From an uncultured Bacteroidota bacterium (GTDB taxonomy: Bacteria; Bacteroidota; Bacteroidia; JABEUT01), in contig CAIPDV010000026.1 of the NCBI GenBank assembly GCA_903863935.1, positions 25,515 through 89,514 on the forward strand: a stretch of DNA of 64,000 bases, given 5' to 3'. Below the pieces are notes generated by a model. That model searched no databases. It was not told where the DNA came from and saw only the letters and a program-made list of their open reading frames with translations. The position numbers and the translations under genes are program-made. Positions 9,086 through 19,125 of this stretch are shown here, one piece after another. The first letter of the stretch is position 1. Every line of letters begins with the position of its first letter.

Positions 9086-9415
9086 TTACATAAACCCCAA
9101 CTCCAACTGAGCTACTTCGCTCATCATTTCTTTTTCCCAGGGCGGGTCAAAGGTAAGTTCTATTCTAGCGCTGGTAACACCTTCCAAATCTTTTATCTTT
9201 TGTTCAACCTCTACAGGCAGTGATTCTGCCACAGGGCATGAAGGAGATGTAAGTGTCATAGTAACTACAACATCATTTGTTTCGTTTACGTTCACTTCAT
9301 AAATAAGGCCGAGTTCCCATATATCTACAGGTATTTCAGGGTCATAACAGGTTTTAAGCATGTCAATTACTTTCGTGCTCAATTCCTCGTTTTTACTGTT
9401 GATTACGGCTGCCAT
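9086..9415 (-). CDS. sufT: SUF system protein SufT (MIP18/DUF59 family)
   Basis: The 109-residue single-domain DUF59 protein shows the family's signature stretches: CYDPEIPVDIWELGLIYEV and LTSPSCPVAESLP with its reactive cysteine, ending DPPWEKEMMSEVAQLELG. The family helps mature or deliver Fe-S clusters. It is the last gene of the suf operon, 12 bp after sufE. Confidence 0.92.
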   Translation of the reverse strand: MAAVINSKNEELSTKVIDMLKTCYDPEIPVDIWELGLIYEVNVNETNDVVVTMTLTSPSCPVAESLPVEVEQKIKDLEGVTSARIELTFDPPWEKEMMSEVAQLELGFM

Positions 9416-9427
9416 TATTCCTAATTC

Positions 9428-9856
9428 CTAATTTTTAATTCCTAATTCCCGATGCGCCAAAGCATCGAGCTTGATTTGTTTTATCATAGCGGTAAGTCCA
9501 TTGGAGCGGGTAGGGGATAGATGTTCATGCAGGCCTATCTTATCTATAAAACGAATATCGGCACTAATTATTTCTTCAGGTGTATGGTCTGAAAAAACCC
9601 TAATTACCAATCCCACCAGGCCTTTTGTAATAATTGCATCGCTGTCTGCCGAATAAATTATTTTACCATCTTTCAATTCTGAATGCAACCACACTTTACT
9701 TTGGCAACCTTTTATTTCATGCGCTTCGTCTTTATATTTCTCATCAATCTTAGGTACAGAATTTCCTATCTCTATAATATGTTCGTATTTCTCCATCCAG
9801 TCGCCAAAGATTTCAAACTCTTCTACAATTTCATTTTCTGTTTCTTCAATTCTCAT
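9428..9856 (-). CDS. sufE: Cysteine desulfuration protein SufE
   Basis: The 142-residue protein has the SufE sulfur-acceptor motif HEIKGCQSKVWL, whose Cys takes persulfide from SufS, preceded by the usual WMEKYEHIIEIG helix. It passes sulfur from SufS to the SufBCD scaffold in the cytoplasm. It lies 3 bp after sufS and 12 bp before sufT on the same strand, inside the suf operon. Confidence 0.95.
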   Translation of the reverse strand: MRIEETENEIVEEFEIFGDWMEKYEHIIEIGNSVPKIDEKYKDEAHEIKGCQSKVWLHSELKDGKIIYSADSDAIITKGLVGLVIRVFSDHTPEEIISADIRFIDKIGLHEHLSPTRSNGLTAMIKQIKLDALAHRELGIKN

Positions 9857-9859
9857 AAT

Positions 9860-11110
9860 CTACTTCAACATACTTATAGCTTTGTTAAGAGCTCTCACAA
9901 AAATATCAATCTCCTCAAAGGTATTATAAAATGCAAAGGAAGCGCGAACAGTTCCGGGTATTTTATAAAAATCTATTAGTGGCTGTGTGCAGTGGTGCCC
10001 TGTGCGAACTGCCACTCCCTGCTTATCCAGTAATATTCCTATATCCGAAGGATGGAGCCCATCTATAACAAAAGAGATAACACTTGTCTTGTGCTTTGCG
10101 GTCCCAATAATTTTTAACCCTTGTATTTTTTCTAACTTTTCGGTTGCATATAATAGCAAATCGTTTTCATGTTTTGCAATTTTATCCAGTCCAATTTCGT
10201 TCACATAATCTATAGCATTTGCCAAAACTATTGATGCTTCAATATTTGGTGTTCCTGCTTCAAATCGTAACGGAGCATCATTATAAGTTGTCTTTTCAAG
10301 GGTTACTTGTTTAATCATTTCTCCACCTCCCTGGTAGGGTGGCATTTGATTCAGCCATTTACTTTTTCCATACAATACACCTATACCGGTTGGCCCAAAA
10401 AGTTTATGCCCGGAGAAGCAATAAAAATCTACATCCAGTTTTTTTACATCCACTTTCATGTGAGGAACGGCCTGTGCTCCATCTAACAAAACAGGAATAT
10501 TTTTTGCGTGTGCCAATTCAATTATTTCTCGAACAGGATTTATAGTCCCTAACGTATTCGATACATGATTCACAGCCACCAGTTTGGTTTTGGCAGAAAG
10601 CAATTTTTTATACTCCTCTATTTTCAATTCACCTTCGTGAGTAATGGGAATTACTTTCAAAGTTGCATTTTTCCGTTCGCAAAGCATCTGCCATGGCACA
10701 ATGTTCGAGTGATGCTCCATGTGAGAAATGATAATTTCATCTCCGCTTTTTACAAATGCTTCACCATAAGAAAACGCCACAAGGTTAATAGCTTCAGTAG
10801 TTCCACGAGTGAAAATAATTTCTTCGTGAGATGCATTTAAGTGCGCTGCTATAGTTTTTCTGGATGCTTCAAACTCATTTGTAGCTTTGTTGCTAAGGTA
10901 GTGTATACCGCGATGTACATTGCTATTGGTCTCCTTATAATATTCCTGAATTGCATCAAGAACAACCAACGGTTTTTGCGAAGTAGCAGCGTTATCAAAG
11001 TAAACTATCGGTTGCCCATGAACCTTGGTATGAAGAATTGGAAAATCCTTGCGGATGGCTTCTACATCCAGTTCTTTATTTAATTCTTTAGATTTTACAG
11101 CAATATCCAT
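9860..11110 (-). CDS. sufS: Cysteine desulfurase SufS
   Basis: The 416-residue PLP-dependent class V aminotransferase-fold enzyme has the group II desulfurase features: FDNAATSQKP near the N-terminus, THMEHHSNIVPWQ-type MEHHSNIVPWQ, the PLP lysine in FSGHKLFGPTGIGVLYG, and the active-site Cys in RTGHHCTQP. It releases sulfur from cysteine as a persulfide for SufE. Its gene follows sufD by 9 bp and precedes sufE by 3 bp. Confidence 0.96.
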   Translation of the reverse strand: MDIAVKSKELNKELDVEAIRKDFPILHTKVHGQPIVYFDNAATSQKPLVVLDAIQEYYKETNSNVHRGIHYLSNKATNEFEASRKTIAAHLNASHEEIIFTRGTTEAINLVAFSYGEAFVKSGDEIIISHMEHHSNIVPWQMLCERKNATLKVIPITHEGELKIEEYKKLLSAKTKLVAVNHVSNTLGTINPVREIIELAHAKNIPVLLDGAQAVPHMKVDVKKLDVDFYCFSGHKLFGPTGIGVLYGKSKWLNQMPPYQGGGEMIKQVTLEKTTYNDAPLRFEAGTPNIEASIVLANAIDYVNEIGLDKIAKHENDLLLYATEKLEKIQGLKIIGTAKHKTSVISFVIDGLHPSDIGILLDKQGVAVRTGHHCTQPLIDFYKIPGTVRASFAFYNTFEEIDIFVRALNKAISMLK

Positions 11111-11119
11111 AGTGAAAAA

Positions 11120-12472
11120 TTATTGGATATTCTCTTCTATTTTCTGCTCAATGAGCGTTCTGAAAGCCTCGTTTTTGATGGTATTGCTTACTTCTTTTGC
11201 AAACGATTGCAACAAAATATTTTTTGCCAGTTTTTCATTCAGTCCCCTGGAACGCATGTAAAATAAAGCTTCTTCATTCAACTTGCCTGTCGTTGTTCCA
11301 TGTGTGCAACGAACATCATCGGCGTAGATTTCTAATTGCGGTTTTGTGTTGATGGTGGACTTATCTCCCATCAAAATATTTTTGTTGGATTGATATGCGT
11401 TGGTCTTTTGTGCATCACGATATACCAATATTTTTCCGTTGAAAACACCGGTAGCATTATCTGCAATAACGCCTTTGTAAAGCTCATTGCTCATGCAATT
11501 GGGTGCACGGTGTTCTACCATGGTATGGTTATCGGTATGGCAATTTTCCTTTACAATAAATAATCCATTCAAATGCACTTCTGCATTTTCCCCATTAATA
11601 AAAATCGTAGGGTCGTTACGAACCATGCCGCCATTCAAGGATATTGCAACACTATTCATGTGGCTTCCGGTATTTACAGTGAAGTGCCTAACATCATTGC
11701 GTTGCGATAAAATATCTTCGTCTTGCAGAATATAATTCTCTAATGAAGCATTGTCCTCAATAATAAATTCAGTTGCAGAATTGGTGAATGTTTTTCCGTT
11801 ATGATTAACGGAGTGATACGATTCAATAAGCGTTAATTCTGAATTCTTGTGCAAATAAACCAAGTGCCTGGGATTGAAAAAACTCTTCGCTTCAGCCGTG
11901 CAAATGTTGGCAATTTGTATAGGTATAGGACATGAAAAATTCTCAGGTATGCTAATGAAAATACCATCACCGGCAAGGGCTGTATTTAGCATCGTCATTG
12001 GATTGGTGGTTTTTTCCAATCCCGCGTTAAATTGTTTTATTGCTACTTCATTTCCTTCTTCCAAGGCTTTGAATAAGCTCTTAATGGTTACTTCTTTTGG
12101 AAGGTTTTTCAAGCGGGAATATTCAGGAACATATTTGCCATTTATGAGTACTACCGAAACAAATTCATCGGTCAATAAATTCTCTATTTCACCTTCTGTA
12201 AGGCTTGCAGAACCATTTTTAGCTGCGTAATCATCCTGCAGGTAAGAACGGATATTGGTGTATTTAAAATCCTCTGTCTTCTTTGTCGGGAGTCCAACAG
12301 CTGTAAAGTTTTCTTTCGCTTTCTCTTGAACACCCTTTATAATATTACCCGTTTCAGTTAAGCGAGTACCAACTTCATCTATCCACTTATTCAGAAGGCT
12401 GTTATTTTTGATGACTTCGGCTTCGCCCAAAGCACCACGGCTGATATTTGTCTTTGCGGTTACTAGTTCCAT
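11120..12472 (-). CDS. sufD: Fe-S assembly scaffold protein SufD
   Basis: The 450-residue protein has the SufB/D fold, with the C-terminal conserved block VEHRAPNCMSNELYKGVIADNATGVFNGKILV, then QKTNAYQSNKNILM and ADDVRCTHGTTTGKL. SufD pairs with SufB in the SufBC2D complex. The N-terminal third is divergent, which is usual for SufD. It lies between sufC (6 bp) and sufS (9 bp) in the operon. Confidence 0.95.
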   Translation of the reverse strand: MELVTAKTNISRGALGEAEVIKNNSLLNKWIDEVGTRLTETGNIIKGVQEKAKENFTAVGLPTKKTEDFKYTNIRSYLQDDYAAKNGSASLTEGEIENLLTDEFVSVVLINGKYVPEYSRLKNLPKEVTIKSLFKALEEGNEVAIKQFNAGLEKTTNPMTMLNTALAGDGIFISIPENFSCPIPIQIANICTAEAKSFFNPRHLVYLHKNSELTLIESYHSVNHNGKTFTNSATEFIIEDNASLENYILQDEDILSQRNDVRHFTVNTGSHMNSVAISLNGGMVRNDPTIFINGENAEVHLNGLFIVKENCHTDNHTMVEHRAPNCMSNELYKGVIADNATGVFNGKILVYRDAQKTNAYQSNKNILMGDKSTINTKPQLEIYADDVRCTHGTTTGKLNEEALFYMRSRGLNEKLAKNILLQSFAKEVSNTIKNEAFRTLIEQKIEENIQ

Positions 12473-12478
12473 TTCGTG

Positions 12479-13240
12479 TTATACTGCGAGTTCCGAAAAT
12501 TCTTTCTTAATCCAATCATAACCTTTTCCCTCCAGTTCCAACGCCAATTCTCTGGTACCTGATTTTACAATCCTTCCTTGATAAAGCACATGCACAAAAT
12601 CAGGAACGATATATTCTAACAGGCGTTGGTAGTGCGTGATTACAACAAATGCGTTTTCTTTGGTTCGGAGTTTATTTACGCCGGTTGCAACAATGCGTAA
12701 TGCATCAATATCAAGTCCTGAATCGGTTTCATCAAGTATAGCAAGCGATGGCTCTAACATCGCCATCTGAAAAATTTCATTGCGTTTTTTTTCTCCGCCG
12801 GAAAATCCTTCATTTACCGAACGGCCTGTCAGATTGGCTTCAATCTCCACAACCTTCTGTTTTTCCTTCAGTATTTTCAGGAAATCTTTTGCTTCCATAG
12901 GTGGAAGTCCACGATACTGGCGAATTTCGCTGATAGCTGTTTTCAAAAAGTTAATGGTGCTCACTCCCGGAATTTCCACCGGATATTGAAAGGCAAGGAA
13001 CATTCCTTCCTTAGCTCTTTCATCTGGTGATAGTTCCAGCATATCTTTTCCGTTGAAGGTGATAGAACCACCATCAACAGTATAATCTTCTTTGCCAGCA
13101 ATTACAGAAGCAAGGGTACTTTTACCTGAACCATTCGGGCCCATGATTGCATGTACCTCTCCCTTTTTAACTGTCAGGTTAAGTCCTTTTAATATTTGTT
13201 TCCCTTCTACAGAGACTTTTAAATCTTTTATTTCTAACAT
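12479..13240 (-). CDS. sufC: Fe-S assembly ATPase SufC
   Basis: The 253-residue ABC-type ATPase has Walker [16 protein letters not shown], signature [14 protein letters not shown], Walker [13 protein letters not shown] and H-loop VITHYQRLL. It has no membrane partner and powers rearrangement of the SufBCD scaffold. It lies 35 bp after sufB and 6 bp before sufD. Confidence 0.97.
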   Translation of the reverse strand: MLEIKDLKVSVEGKQILKGLNLTVKKGEVHAIMGPNGSGKSTLASVIAGKEDYTVDGGSITFNGKDMLELSPDERAKEGMFLAFQYPVEIPGVSTINFLKTAISEIRQYRGLPPMEAKDFLKILKEKQKVVEIEANLTGRSVNEGFSGGEKKRNEIFQMAMLEPSLAILDETDSGLDIDALRIVATGVNKLRTKENAFVVITHYQRLLEYIVPDFVHVLYQGRIVKSGTRELALELEGKGYDWIKKEFSELAV

Positions 13241-13275
13241 TTCCGTAATTCGTATTTTTTTAATTCGTATTTTTC

Positions 13276-14721
13276 TTATCCAACGCTACCTTCCAGACTT
13301 ACTGCAAGCAACTTTTGAGCCTCTACAGCAAATTCCATAGGCAGTTTATTTAATACCTCACGGCAATATCCATTCACAATTAAACCGATTGCTTTTTCGG
13401 TATCAATACCTCGTTGATTGCAATAAAATATTTGGTCTTCTCCAATTTTCGAAGTAGTTGCTTCGTGTTCTACTTGTGCTGATTTATCATTAATTTCAAT
13501 GTAAGGGAAAGTATGCGCACCACAGTTATTACCCATCAGCAAGGAATCGCATTGGGAAAAATTACGTGCATTACTTGCACCTCTGTTCACCTTCACTAAT
13601 CCGCGATAACTATTGTTACTCTTGCCTGCAGCAATACCTTTTGAAACTATCGTACTCTTGGTATTTCTTCCCAGGTGAGTCATCTTAGTACCTGTATCTG
13701 CTTGTTGCATGTGATTAGTTACCGCAATGGAATAAAACTCGCCGACCGAATTATCGCCTTTCAAAATCACAGATGGATATTTCCAAGTAATGGCAGAGCC
13801 TGTCTCTACTTGTGTCCAGGAAATTTTAGCATTATTCCCCAAGCAAATTCCGCGTTTGGTAACAAAATTGTAGATACCACCCTTACCATCTTTATCACCG
13901 GGATACCAGTTTTGAACGGTTGAATATTTTACTTCTGCATCAGCATGCGAAACAATTTCTACCACTGCGGCATGTAATTGATTTTCGTCGCGCATAGGTG
14001 CTGTACAACCTTCCAGGTAACTAACATAAGCCCCTTCGTCTGCAATAATCAAGGTACGTTCAAACTGCCCTGTGCCTGCGGTGTTAATACGGAAATAAGT
14101 TGAAAGTTCCATTGGGCAGCGAACGCCTTTCGGTATGTAGCAGAACGAACCATCACTAAAAACGGCTGCATTAAGCGCAGCAAAATAGTTATCGGTATAA
14201 GGCACTACTGATCCCATATATTTCTTAATCAATTCAGGATGTTCCTTCACAGCTTCGCTAAAAGAACAGAATATAATTCCAAGTTTTGAAAGGCTTTCTT
14301 TAAAAGTAGTCTTAACCGAAACACTGTCAATTACTGCATCTACAGCTACACCTGATAATCTCTTTTGTTCCAAAAGTGATATCCCCAATTTTTCAAATGT
14401 TCGAAGCAACTCAGGATCCACTTCATCCAGACTTTTGATTTCTTTAGGTTTTTTAGGAGCAGAGTAATAACTAATGTTTTGATAATTGATGAGCGGGTAG
14501 TGCAAATGAGCCCAATGCGGTTCTTTCATGGTCAACCAATGACGGAAAGCCTTCAGACGGTACTCCAGCATAAAATCAGGTTCCCCTTTCTTGGTCGAAA
14601 TGAAACGTACAACGTCCTCATTCAGGCCCGGGGGAAGGGTATCTGACTCTATATCACTGGTAAAGCCATATTTATATTCGCCTTGGACGAATTCTTCTAA
14701 TATTTCGTTTGAACCGCTCAT
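13276..14721 (-). CDS. sufB: Fe-S assembly scaffold protein SufB
   Basis: The 481-residue protein matches SufB along its length: [40 protein letters not shown], the Cys-containing [20 protein letters not shown], and the end block [22 protein letters not shown]. It is the main cluster scaffold, with SufC and SufD. It follows the A-type carrier gene on the same strand, after an 80-bp gap filled by a low-complexity repeat. Confidence 0.97.
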   Translation of the reverse strand: MSGSNEILEEFVQGEYKYGFTSDIESDTLPPGLNEDVVRFISTKKGEPDFMLEYRLKAFRHWLTMKEPHWAHLHYPLINYQNISYYSAPKKPKEIKSLDEVDPELLRTFEKLGISLLEQKRLSGVAVDAVIDSVSVKTTFKESLSKLGIIFCSFSEAVKEHPELIKKYMGSVVPYTDNYFAALNAAVFSDGSFCYIPKGVRCPMELSTYFRINTAGTGQFERTLIIADEGAYVSYLEGCTAPMRDENQLHAAVVEIVSHADAEVKYSTVQNWYPGDKDGKGGIYNFVTKRGICLGNNAKISWTQVETGSAITWKYPSVILKGDNSVGEFYSIAVTNHMQQADTGTKMTHLGRNTKSTIVSKGIAAGKSNNSYRGLVKVNRGASNARNFSQCDSLLMGNNCGAHTFPYIEINDKSAQVEHEATTSKIGEDQIFYCNQRGIDTEKAIGLIVNGYCREVLNKLPMEFAVEAQKLLAVSLEGSVG

Positions 14722-14801
14722 TTTTTAGTTATGAGTTATGAATTATGAGTTATGAATGTGAGTTTATGGTAATAACTCATAACTAATAATTTATAACTGT
14801 G
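14722..14801. repeat. AT-rich TTATGA/ATAACTCATAA inverted repeat between sufA and sufB
   Basis: The 80-bp gap consists of repeated AGTTATGA units (GTTATGAGTTATGAATTATG...) followed by the reverse-complement type AATAACTCATAACTAATAA. The RNA could fold into an imperfect hairpin between the first and second suf genes. It resembles the GATAAG-type low-complexity repeat near 6.3 kb. Confidence 0.55.
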
Positions 14802-15128
14802 TTATACTGCGAAGCTATCTCCGCAGCTGCAAGTACGGCTCGCGTTTGGGTTATTAAAGCTGAATCCTTTGCCGTTTAGTCCTCCGCTAAAGTCTAATTC
14901 GGTACCTACCAGGTACAGGAAACTTTTACGGTCAACTACTAACTTAACCCCTTTATCTTCAAATACTTTATCTTCAGGTTTCAGGGTAGTGTCAAAGGTC
15001 ATTTTATAGGACAAGCCCGAGCATCCTCCGCTTTCTACACCTACGCGTACAAAGCTGTCTGTCGGGGAGTTAGCTTCCTTCATCAGGTCGTCTAACTTAT
15101 GTTTTGCTGTTTCCGATACTGTTATCAT
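14802..15128 (-). CDS. sufA: A-type Fe-S carrier (SufA/IscA/ErpA family)
   Basis: The 108-residue protein has the three conserved cysteines of A-type carriers: GVESGGCSGLSYKM and the terminal CSCGDSF. It binds or transfers Fe-S clusters to apo-proteins. It is the first gene of the suf operon, with a strong -7 element 26 bp upstream of its ATG. Assignment among SufA, IscA and ErpA cannot be settled from sequence alone; SufA is chosen by context. Confidence 0.93.
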   Translation of the reverse strand: MITVSETAKHKLDDLMKEANSPTDSFVRVGVESGGCSGLSYKMTFDTTLKPEDKVFEDKGVKLVVDRKSFLYLVGTELDFSGGLNGKGFSFNNPNASRTCSCGDSFAV

Positions 15129-15153
15129 AATAGGGTATATTCTAATTACAGCG

Positions 15154-15161
15154 CAAAGTTA
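15154..15161 (-). promoter_or_regulatory. -7 promoter element of the suf operon
   Basis: The minus strand reads TAACTTTG, an exact TAnnTTTG match, followed by GCGC and a leader of about 20 bases before the sufA ATG. No comparably good element was noticed between the later suf genes, so this is the likely promoter for all seven. Confidence 0.6.
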
Positions 15162-15385
15162 CGAAAACTTGACGAAATATAGTATATAAAGACAAGGGTA
15201 TCTTTATATAGATAACAGGACCCTGAAACCCTTACTTATATAGGGTGTTAGTAGTTTACTGAAATTATCATGCAATCTTTACAAATTTCCTGTTTAATTT
15301 GCATATAATATTCCCTTATTATCGTGAAAGGAAGGGGCGCGGAATCCGAAAAGCGGAAGAGTAGGGCAAGTAATAAAGTGAACAG

Positions 15386-17035
15386 ATGAGTATAAAAGAC
15401 AAGATTCCAATTCCTGAGTTATATGTACCTCTTAAGGGAAGTGAGCGCCGTCCGTCAATTGAAGCAAAAAATCTGGGACCTGCTGATGCAGAAGAAACGA
15501 TTAACGTCACAATCGTATTACGTCGGAGAATTGATGGCCCAAAATTTCCTGATTTCGACCACTTTGCTAAAACTCCCCCAAAAAATCAAAAACGTTTAAG
15601 TTCTGCGGAGTTTGCTCTGAAATATGGAGCGCATCAAAATGATGTTGACAAGGTAGTTGAATTTGCCAATGGTGCGAACCTTAAAGTTGTTGAAATACAT
15701 CATGCCCGCCGAACGGTTATTATTTCAGGAACTATTGCCCAAATGAATTCTGCTTTTAAGGTGGTACTTACCAGGTATGAACACAAAACAACCAACCTCA
15801 CAGGAACTCAGGCAAAAAATGAAACCTATCGGGGTCGGGACGGATTTATACATATACCTCTTGAACTAACGGAAATAATAATGGGAGTTTTTGGCTTGGA
15901 TAACAGGGGAATTACAAAACGAAATTATCCCGGGGATCCGGAAAATACCGGCAAAATAAGTATGGAGCAGGTTATGAAGCTCTATAATTTCCCAACTAAT
16001 TCAGCCAAAGGGCAAACCATTGGTATTGTGTCGGAAGGAGGCTACCATCCCGCAGATATAAGCAGTACACTTTCCGGCAAACCTCCTAAAATTATCGAGG
16101 TTAATATTAATGCCTCCAACGATCAATCCGTTGATGATATTGAAACCACTCAGGATATTTGCATTGCCGCTGCTGCAGCACCCGGGGCCGATATTGCAGT
16201 ATACTTTACTACCGACGACCAGGGAGGGTGGGTTAACTTGCTGAATCGAGTTATTCACCCCGATGAGGGGGATCCTATTTGTTATGTTTTATCCTCCAGT
16301 TTTTATGTGTTAGATAGTGATGATTTTGGATTACTCCCTCCTATAAGCCGCGATTGGATTAATGTTGTCCATATGTATTTTCAGGATGCCGCTATTCAAA
16401 ATGTAACCATTTGCGTGGCTTCCGGAGATAAAGGAACCGATTCGAAAATAGGTGACGGACATGCTCATGTTCAATATCCTGCCACCGATCCCTGGGTATT
16501 ATCAGTTGGCGGGACTACTATCGGTAATATTAAGGGTGATTCTTTTGATGAATGGGTTTGGAACGATGTTTTTAATGTTTCACACATTGGTGCAACAGGA
16601 GGAGGAGTAAGCGGAAATTTCCCGAGGCCTTCGTATCAGGATAATGCAGGGGTTCCGTCTTCACTTAACGACGGACATATAGGGCGTGGTGTTCCCGATG
16701 TGGCCGGCAATGCAAGCCCCAACAGTGGTTTTCCGGTTATTCTGGCAGGTAAGCCAAACGTAGGTTGTGGCACCAGTGCTTCGACACCGCTCTGGGCGGG
16801 GCTTGTAACTGTAATTAATGCTGCACTTGGTACCCCGGTTGGATATATCAATCCCTACATATATAATTTTAATTCACGTGGGTTTCGCCAGATTAGCGGG
16901 CCACCGGGACCTGCAAATAACGGGCTCAATAAAGTACCCGGATATCCTGCCGGAAAAGGATGGAATGCATGTACAGGTTGGGGTAGCCCGGATGGTGTGG
17001 CGTTGTTGAAGGAATTTGAAAAGTTGAATAGCTAA
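15386..17035 (+). CDS. S53 family peptidase (sedolisin/kumamolisin-like) with pro-domain
   Basis: The 549-residue protein has an N-terminal pro-kumamolisin activation domain (about residues 35-185) and a catalytic domain with the S53 residues: Glu and Asp four apart in DDIETTQDICIAAAAAPGA, the oxyanion Asp in CVASGDKGTDSK, and the nucleophile Ser in CGTSASTPLWAGLV. The end GWNACTGWGSPDG fits the calcium site. Such enzymes are acid-active endopeptidases that self-process. No signal peptide is visible, so export is unclear. It is a single gene, divergent from the suf operon. Confidence 0.92.
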   Translation: MSIKDKIPIPELYVPLKGSERRPSIEAKNLGPADAEETINVTIVLRRRIDGPKFPDFDHFAKTPPKNQKRLSSAEFALKYGAHQNDVDKVVEFANGANLKVVEIHHARRTVIISGTIAQMNSAFKVVLTRYEHKTTNLTGTQAKNETYRGRDGFIHIPLELTEIIMGVFGLDNRGITKRNYPGDPENTGKISMEQVMKLYNFPTNSAKGQTIGIVSEGGYHPADISSTLSGKPPKIIEVNINASNDQSVDDIETTQDICIAAAAAPGADIAVYFTTDDQGGWVNLLNRVIHPDEGDPICYVLSSSFYVLDSDDFGLLPPISRDWINVVHMYFQDAAIQNVTICVASGDKGTDSKIGDGHAHVQYPATDPWVLSVGGTTIGNIKGDSFDEWVWNDVFNVSHIGATGGGVSGNFPRPSYQDNAGVPSSLNDGHIGRGVPDVAGNASPNSGFPVILAGKPNVGCGTSASTPLWAGLVTVINAALGTPVGYINPYIYNFNSRGFRQISGPPGPANNGLNKVPGYPAGKGWNACTGWGSPDGVALLKEFEKLNS

Positions 17036-17131
17036 AATTGTTAGTCCTGCGAGGATTGAAGGATTCACCTCCTCCTTATTCCATTTATTTTACTTGCCCC
17101 TGTAAAGTTTAGTCGAGCACTTGATAATAAT

Positions 17132-17139
17132 TACATTTG
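17132..17139 (+). promoter_or_regulatory. -7 promoter element of the transglutaminase-like gene
   Basis: TACATTTG is an exact TAnnTTTG match 19 bases before the ATG at 17159. It is followed by the small palindrome TAACATTATTGTTA (17141-17154), which could be an operator at the transcription start. Confidence 0.5.
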
Positions 17140-17158
17140 CTAACATTATTGTTATCAA

Positions 17159-19108
17159 ATGGGTCTGAAACAATTTATTTATTCAATAATATTCTTAACA
17201 TGTTTATTATTTAGTGCGACTGCACAAGATAAACGTGCACAAAAGTTGACAACTCGCATAGTTAGGAACTTGAAAACAGACAGTGAAAAAGTATACGCCA
17301 TACATAAGTGGATAATTACACATATACGATATGATTTTAAAAAGGAAGTAAGTAGTAATTATTCACGCATATCAATAAAACAAATATTACGCCACCGAAA
17401 GGCAATTTGCCTTGGGTATAGTGATTTGTTTAAAACCTTATGCAGCTGTGCAGGAATAAATTGTGTGGAAATTCCCGGGTATAATAAAGACATTTATGGG
17501 AACATAGGCGATCATTTTTACCTGGATGAACACGAATGGAATGCTGTCTATCTGAACAATGAGTGGAAGCTTGTGGACGTTTGCTGGGACGCTGGAAATA
17601 TTAAATATACCAGGCGGACATTCCTTGGTTTTTTTGTTTATTTATTCTCGCATGGAAAGCACGATCGTGTAAAATTTAAACCACATTTTGTTCAATGGCC
17701 CAATTATACGTATTATCTTAAATCAGGTATTTTTTTCAAAACCGACCATTTACCCTTAAATCCAATTTGGCAATTAACAAGTCCTATTACTTCCATTCAA
17801 CAATTTGCTATAGATAGCGCATATTATTACAAAAAATACAATTCTGGGAATGATACCTCGGGCCGGGCAGATGAATTGGAAATAAAAAGGAGGGAATATT
17901 TAAGTGAAGAAGATTCGGTAAGAGAATTATCGGATGGGTTTGTAGGATATAAGTTTAACTATCGGAATCATTATGGAATTGGTCAGGCATACTTTGAACT
18001 TTCCCGAAGGAAAATGCCCTTGATTGAAAAAAAACCGAAAGATACTGTTGCTATATTGAAACGATGCGATACGGTAATTAAATTGTTACAGAAAGCACAA
18101 ATGGAATCGGATAGCAATGTGTATTATTTGATGCAGCAAAAAGAAGAACTTACCAAAAACAACCTTAAAAAGAATACTATATTCAGGACTCAGCAAGAAG
18201 ATTTAAATGCAAGTACAATTGAAATAATTCACAAATTGAAACGTATAATTTATGAGTCCAGGGTTGATAAAAGCCGAGCAAAAAGAATTGCTTCTTCCAT
18301 AAATAAGCGATTGAGGGAAAGGGAAAAAAGCAAGAGTTTCTATTTTAAAAAGCCCCGGAAAATATCCGTTCCAGAAGATTCAATTAAGTACGCCGGAGAA
18401 TTGAAAAGTATAAACGACAGCATAAAATTTTACGATGCAGCAATTTCAAAAAAATATGGTGTTGTTGACAGCCTTTATCAAGCAAATACGAAATGTTCAA
18501 TTGCTTATAATGCCGCCTTGCCGGGCATTATTGATGAAGATTATTCAATTTCCTGGTGCCGCCTTTTTTACTTTGACGATCTTGACTATGAGATAAGGCA
18601 ACCTAAAGATAACCTGATGCTTTCCAAATTTAAGAATGATTCCCTTTTATATAATATGAAGCAGTTTTCCTTTACGCAATTTTTTGATGAACTGAAAAAA
18701 GCGGAAGAATTACTAAATGTACAATTTCGTAATTATTCACTTAAGATGCATATTTTAATTGAGTTAAAAGGTTCGTGTATGCCCTCGGATTCTCTTGATA
18801 AAAAATACGAACAAAACATGAAGCAAATGGAAAATTCCTATAATCTTCTCCAAATGAAACTACAAAATTGGGCGAGCGATTTTAATGTGTTAAGGGGAAA
18901 CTGTAAGCAGATGCAGGCCTCTACCAAAAAAGAATATAAAGCCTTTAAGCGGGAAACCAGGATTGAAAGAATTTTATATAAAGTTAGAAACAGGCATATT
19001 ATCAGCCACACATTCGGACTTCTACATGCCAATAACGTTCAATTCCGAAGTATTCCCTCCCGAATAAACAAGCTTTCTAATTATGAGAAAAAATTAGGGA
19101 AAAAATAA
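17159..19108 (+). CDS. Secreted transglutaminase-like (cysteine protease fold) protein
   Basis: The 649-residue protein has a signal peptide (MGLKQFIYSIIFLTCLLFSATAQ) and an N-terminal transglutaminase-like domain. The triad is visible: Cys in HRKAICLGYSDLFKTL, His in EHEWNAVYLNNEWK, Asp in LVDVCWDAG. From about residue 230 the sequence is long, charged and largely helical, rich in Lys and Glu, with no recognised domain. Periplasmic proteins of this kind may act in peptide or peptidoglycan turnover or crosslinking; the role here is unknown. It is a single gene, convergent with the next pair. Confidence 0.8.
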   Translation: MGLKQFIYSIIFLTCLLFSATAQDKRAQKLTTRIVRNLKTDSEKVYAIHKWIITHIRYDFKKEVSSNYSRISIKQILRHRKAICLGYSDLFKTLCSCAGINCVEIPGYNKDIYGNIGDHFYLDEHEWNAVYLNNEWKLVDVCWDAGNIKYTRRTFLGFFVYLFSHGKHDRVKFKPHFVQWPNYTYYLKSGIFFKTDHLPLNPIWQLTSPITSIQQFAIDSAYYYKKYNSGNDTSGRADELEIKRREYLSEEDSVRELSDGFVGYKFNYRNHYGIGQAYFELSRRKMPLIEKKPKDTVAILKRCDTVIKLLQKAQMESDSNVYYLMQQKEELTKNNLKKNTIFRTQQEDLNASTIEIIHKLKRIIYESRVDKSRAKRIASSINKRLREREKSKSFYFKKPRKISVPEDSIKYAGELKSINDSIKFYDAAISKKYGVVDSLYQANTKCSIAYNAALPGIIDEDYSISWCRLFYFDDLDYEIRQPKDNLMLSKFKNDSLLYNMKQFSFTQFFDELKKAEELLNVQFRNYSLKMHILIELKGSCMPSDSLDKKYEQNMKQMENSYNLLQMKLQNWASDFNVLRGNCKQMQASTKKEYKAFKRETRIERILYKVRNRHIISHTFGLLHANNVQFRSIPSRINKLSNYEKKLGKK

Positions 19109-19125
19109 AACAGTTGTTCTACCTT

